DNA from: CAZHGD01 sp964531735
GTDB taxonomy: Bacteria > Armatimonadota > UBA10988
Assembly: GCA_964531735.1 (NCBI GenBank)
Contig: CAZHGD010000107.1
Span: 1-25,647 of the forward strand
Direction of reading: 5' to 3'
DNA: 25,647 nt
This document shows, in pieces, positions 24,001-25,647 of the stretch (positions are counted from its first letter, which is position 1; every line of letters starts with the position of its first letter). The notes under the pieces are model-generated. The model was not told the DNA's origin, searched no databases, and was given only the letters and a program-made list of their open reading frames with translations. Position numbers and translations under genes: made by a program.

Positions 24001-24255
24001 CCGGTACCAGCCGACGCCGATGGCGTTGTGGCGCATCTTAGCGGTGGGCGCGCCAACGCCCTGGGCGTCCCAGCAGCCCGGCACCTGCAGTTGCCGCTCG
24101 AACGGTGCGGCACCGGCGAACCACTGCTCGGTCAGGCCACGGTCGTCGGGTGCGAAGCGGAACTCCCACGGCCCGTCGAGGCCCAGCGACGCCGGGCGCT
24201 GCGCCCAGGAGGCGGGCGCGAGGAGCAGCGGTAGTACGAGCAGCAGACGGGACAC
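21091..24255 (-). CDS. Exported glycoside hydrolase family 2 protein (1054 aa)
   Basis: The signal peptide MSRLLLVLPLLLAPASWA is followed by the GH2 sugar-binding jelly roll (about 22-185; LDGPWEFRF, VPGCWDAQG, VGWYRREVTLP) and an Ig-like domain (about 190-290). The TIM barrel (about 300-600) has the acid/base E416 in WCGGNEQWHG and the nucleophile E489 in PLIVHEMSN. Some 450 further residues include Ig-like and sandwich regions. GH2 enzymes include beta-galactosidases, mannosidases and glucuronidases; the motifs do not decide which. The frame is open to 24330, but GTG 24255, with GGAG (24263-24266) seven bases upstream, starts exactly at the signal peptide. It is the first gene of the minus-strand run to the CehA-like gene, divergent from the DUF4143 ATPase. 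Confidence 0.92.
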   Translation of the reverse strand: MSRLLLVLPLLLAPASWAQRPASLGLDGPWEFRFAPDDRGLTEQWFAGAAPFERQLQVPGCWDAQGVGAPTAKMRHNAIGVGWYRREVTLPADWSGQRVWLRVGGVHRSARVWCNGQSVGEHWGYPTAFRCDLTTALRPGASQQLVLAVDSRHHRERDPLVGAFDIIDFMDLTWGGFHESLSLEATGQTWLDDVFVKPHPGARRATVEVALAGATTEPLELACTVRPATGGAPLAAQQVVVPAGRTSLSLTVALPGAPLWTPETPNLLTAELVLTVGGRPLDRLDQRFGLRRLEATAQGFRLNGERFFLRGYGDDYTFPRELVAPASVEFWRGYLRRRKEFGFNGVRHHSTMLGESYLRAADEVGVFVQPELPIAYEPFFRAATPAGRDLYRQVWRDYLRQMRNHPSVFAWCGGNEQWHGFDLGPELYDLATALDPTRPTIDTDGISPGGRRRSLDYHAVQFNEGTVPWGHSRGKYAVRGNPRPLIVHEMSNLSVLPDPADIPLYDGVIKPFWLEQMRAAVARRGLQDRLPVLLDASRRLQASLLKLNIEAARLNPEVDGHYQWLFRDYWTQSTGFVNQFDQPRALTPAMARQFIAPAVLLWDRDRAAWRGGERIPVRLYLSDYRPAAAPPLGPVQARLGDQAIALAPPPDGARRGVIGPWTGTVEAPSRTAAARLALSVAAGEVRNQWPVWVYPATTATTSPVAVRPRLTAALVAKLAAGGTVVVSGDARPFPALTASYKTAWWKGGEQEDHCYGNLFGDHPALRGFPTDGYGDLQCHALLNRRPVVLLDEVPGRLEPIVWCLDVPWQMRRKAYLFEARVGAGRLLFGTFDLSAAARAADPATAWLHDGLVRYAASDAFRPAGELPLDWLQQRLGQDALPAPSTYVEGYGKLLDCTDGATRWLTHREDEVTVYTVRQTDGRQKLSWRTGPIPADWRQATITFVWAGGLGWRSQPGGGHFRLALGGQPLLDFTHSTASAVWRSADGQVTLHYEVRRHTDEDSFGVFYLTLPAARVKPGQAVDLTVTATAQDSRRWLSLAPYADVAAAERADAEP

Positions 24256-24321
24256 GGCGGTTCTCCGCTCAGCAGGCTCGTTCGGCGCCCGCCGTGGGTT
24301 GACCTGCCGGGCCAGGTGGTC

Positions 24322-24350
24322 TTGACTCACGACTCCGTTCCTGATAATTT
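24322..24350 (+). promoter_or_regulatory. Promoter of the DUF4143 ATPase gene
   Basis: TTGACT (24322-24327) and TAATTT (24345-24350) are 17 bases apart, a good sigma-70-type pair in an unusually AT-rich patch. Transcription would start near 24357, after the GTG at 24354, which argues that translation begins at ATG 24372 with a leader of only about 15 bases. Confidence 0.6.
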
Positions 24351-24371
24351 GCAGTGGCGGTGCAAATCATC
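24343..24371. promoter_or_regulatory. Operator-like palindrome overlapping the -10 box and abutting the start codon
   Basis: GATAATTTGCA (24343-24353) and TGCAAATCATC (24361-24371) are inverted repeats matching at 10 of 11 positions, with ATTTGCA/TGCAAAT perfect, separated by 7 bases. The left arm covers the -10 region and the right arm ends at the base before ATG 24372. A dimeric repressor bound here would block transcription. The downstream protein itself may contain a winged-helix region, so autoregulation is possible but unproven. Confidence 0.6.
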
Positions 24372-25598
24372 ATGGGAGGCTACCGGTCGCGGACGATCGA
24401 GGGCGCGTGCGAGCGCGCCTCGCGGCAGTTCCCGGTGGTGCTGGTGACCGGCCCGCGCCAAGTGGGCAAGACCACCGTGCTGCGGCACTTGGCCGGCACC
24501 GAGCGGACTTACGTCACGATGGACGATCTGGCGCTGCGCGACTTGGCGCGCCGCGATCCGGTGCTCTTCCTGCAGCGCTTCGCGCCGCCGCTGCTGATCG
24601 ATGAGATCCAGTATGCGCCCGAACTGCTGCCTTACCTCAAGTTGCGGGCTGATGAGGCCCGAGCGCCGGGGCTGTACTGGCTGACCGGCTCGCAGCAGTT
24701 CCACCTCATGCGCGGTGTCACCGAGAGCCTGGCCGGCCGCGTGGCGGTGCTCAACCTGCTCGGGTTCTCGGCCCGCGAGGCCGATGGCCGGCCCCATCGT
24801 CTGGCGCCGTTCTTGCCGACGGCGGCCGTGCTGGACGAACGGATGAACAGTGCCGCCGAACTGACCGAGCCCGCGCTATTCGAGCGCTTGTGGCGCGGAC
24901 AGTACCCGGCCATCCAGACTGGCCGCGTGGACGACGTCGAGCTGTTCTACCGCTCGTACGTCCAGACCTACCTGGAGCGCGACGTCCGCGATCTGCTCAA
25001 CGTGGGCGACCTGGCCACCTTTCGCCGTTTCTTGCGCGCCGCCGCCGCCCGTACGGCGCAGCTCCTCAACTACTCCGACTTGGCGCGTGACACCGGCGTG
25101 AGCGTCAACACGGCCAAGCAGTGGTTGTCGGTTCTCGTGGCCAGCGGCCAGGTGTACCTGTTGCAGCCGTACCACACCAACCTGACGCGGCGCTTCTGCA
25201 AGACGCCGAAGCTGTACTTCCTGGACACCGGTCTGGTCGCCTACCTGACCGAGTGGCGCTCGCCGGCGACGCTGGCTGCCGGGGCCATGTCGGGCGCCGT
25301 CTTCGAGACCGCGGTGGTGGCCGAGATCCTGAGGAGTTGGTGGCACTGCGGGCGCGAACTACCCGCCTACTTCGTGCGCGACCCGAGCGGCCGCGAGATC
25401 GACCTGGTGCTGTCCAGCGACGGGTGTCTGTACCCGGTCGAGATCAAGCAGGCCGGGCTGGTCTCGGCTCGTGACCTGCGGCTGGGCGCGCTCAGCGCGC
25501 TCCCGGCCCAGAGCGGGCCGGGTGCGGTGATCTGCCTGGCGCCGCAACGACTGCCGCTCAGTCGCGAGGTCGAGGCGGTGCCGTTCGGCCTGCTCTAG
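24372..25598 (+). CDS. AAA_14/DUF4143 ATP-binding protein (408 aa)
   Basis: An AAA-type ATPase with Walker A GPRQVGKT (27-34) and Walker B LLIDEIQ (74-80). A winged-helix-like segment follows (about 230-265; NYSDLARDTGVSVNTAKQWL). The C-terminal DUF4143 domain (FLDTGLVAYL) carries a PD-(D/E)xK nuclease-like core: E312, D344 (REIDLVL) and E357-x-K359 (PVEIKQ). The family is very common in bacteria and archaea, often in multiple copies and isolated, and its role is unclear; mobile or defence functions have been suggested. A GTG at 24354 is in frame, but the promoter position and the family's usual N-terminus support ATG 24372. GGGAGG follows the ATG rather than preceding it, so translation may be leaderless-like. 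Confidence 0.88.
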   Translation: MGGYRSRTIEGACERASRQFPVVLVTGPRQVGKTTVLRHLAGTERTYVTMDDLALRDLARRDPVLFLQRFAPPLLIDEIQYAPELLPYLKLRADEARAPGLYWLTGSQQFHLMRGVTESLAGRVAVLNLLGFSAREADGRPHRLAPFLPTAAVLDERMNSAAELTEPALFERLWRGQYPAIQTGRVDDVELFYRSYVQTYLERDVRDLLNVGDLATFRRFLRAAAARTAQLLNYSDLARDTGVSVNTAKQWLSVLVASGQVYLLQPYHTNLTRRFCKTPKLYFLDTGLVAYLTEWRSPATLAAGAMSGAVFETAVVAEILRSWWHCGRELPAYFVRDPSGREIDLVLSSDGCLYPVEIKQAGLVSARDLRLGALSALPAQSGPGAVICLAPQRLPLSREVEAVPFGLL

Positions 25599-25647
25599 GA
25601 ATCTGTCCAACGGTTCGTCGCCGGTCCGGTCCCACCTGCCTGGCGGC

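Overview
The window is about 25.6 kb of very GC-rich bacterial DNA with tightly packed genes. It contains no rRNA, tRNA, CRISPR array or recognisable transposase. The gene mix is the kind often seen in carbohydrate-degrading, environmental PVC-group or Armatimonadota-like bacteria: URO-D family proteins beside glycoside hydrolases, giant exported parallel beta-helix proteins, and a CehA/McbA-type PHP protein. This placement is inference from gene content, since no marker gene settles it.

Left part (1-7659): a cluster of short palindromic repeats lies at the edge (32-136). A minus-strand run follows, in transcription order: URO-D family protein, HicB antitoxin, a hicA toxin gene interrupted by an amber codon, and an aldo/keto reductase. 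Divergent from it on the plus strand are an exported GH32-like glycosidase and a secreted parallel beta-helix protein, probably co-transcribed (27 bp apart).

Middle part (7660-14943): a DUF3800 gene with its own good promoter and a visibly less GC-rich composition; a translationally coupled murA-like gene and family 2 glycosyltransferase (4-bp overlap); a divergent archaemetzincin-type lipoprotein; a DegT/DnrJ/EryC1/StrS aminotransferase; an AraC-family regulator; and a SPL-like radical SAM protein. The MurA-like enzyme has Asp in place of the usual catalytic Cys, which in characterised enzymes gives fosfomycin insensitivity.

Right part (14944-25647): a long minus-strand run, in transcription order GH2 glycosidase (exported), CehA/McbA-like PHP protein, small membrane-anchored protein, and a second secreted parallel beta-helix protein paralogous to the first. 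A large imperfect stem-loop sits between the last two. A divergent AAA_14/DUF4143 ATPase closes the window, with a strong promoter and an operator-like palindrome abutting its start codon.

Taken together, the GH32-like, GH2, two beta-helix, URO-D and aldo/keto reductase proteins look like a glycan-degradation locus: exported enzymes cut plant or microbial polysaccharide and cytoplasmic enzymes process the products. The substrate cannot be read from the sequence. Small selfish or defence-type genes (hicBA, DUF3800, DUF4143 ATPase) are interspersed. The two beta-helix paralogs carry different accessory sandwich domains at different places, a clear case of domain shuffling. I saw no complete, obviously new multi-gene system. 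The best leads are the structured intergenic elements, the interrupted hicA, the lipoprotein archaemetzincin and the operator of the DUF4143 gene.
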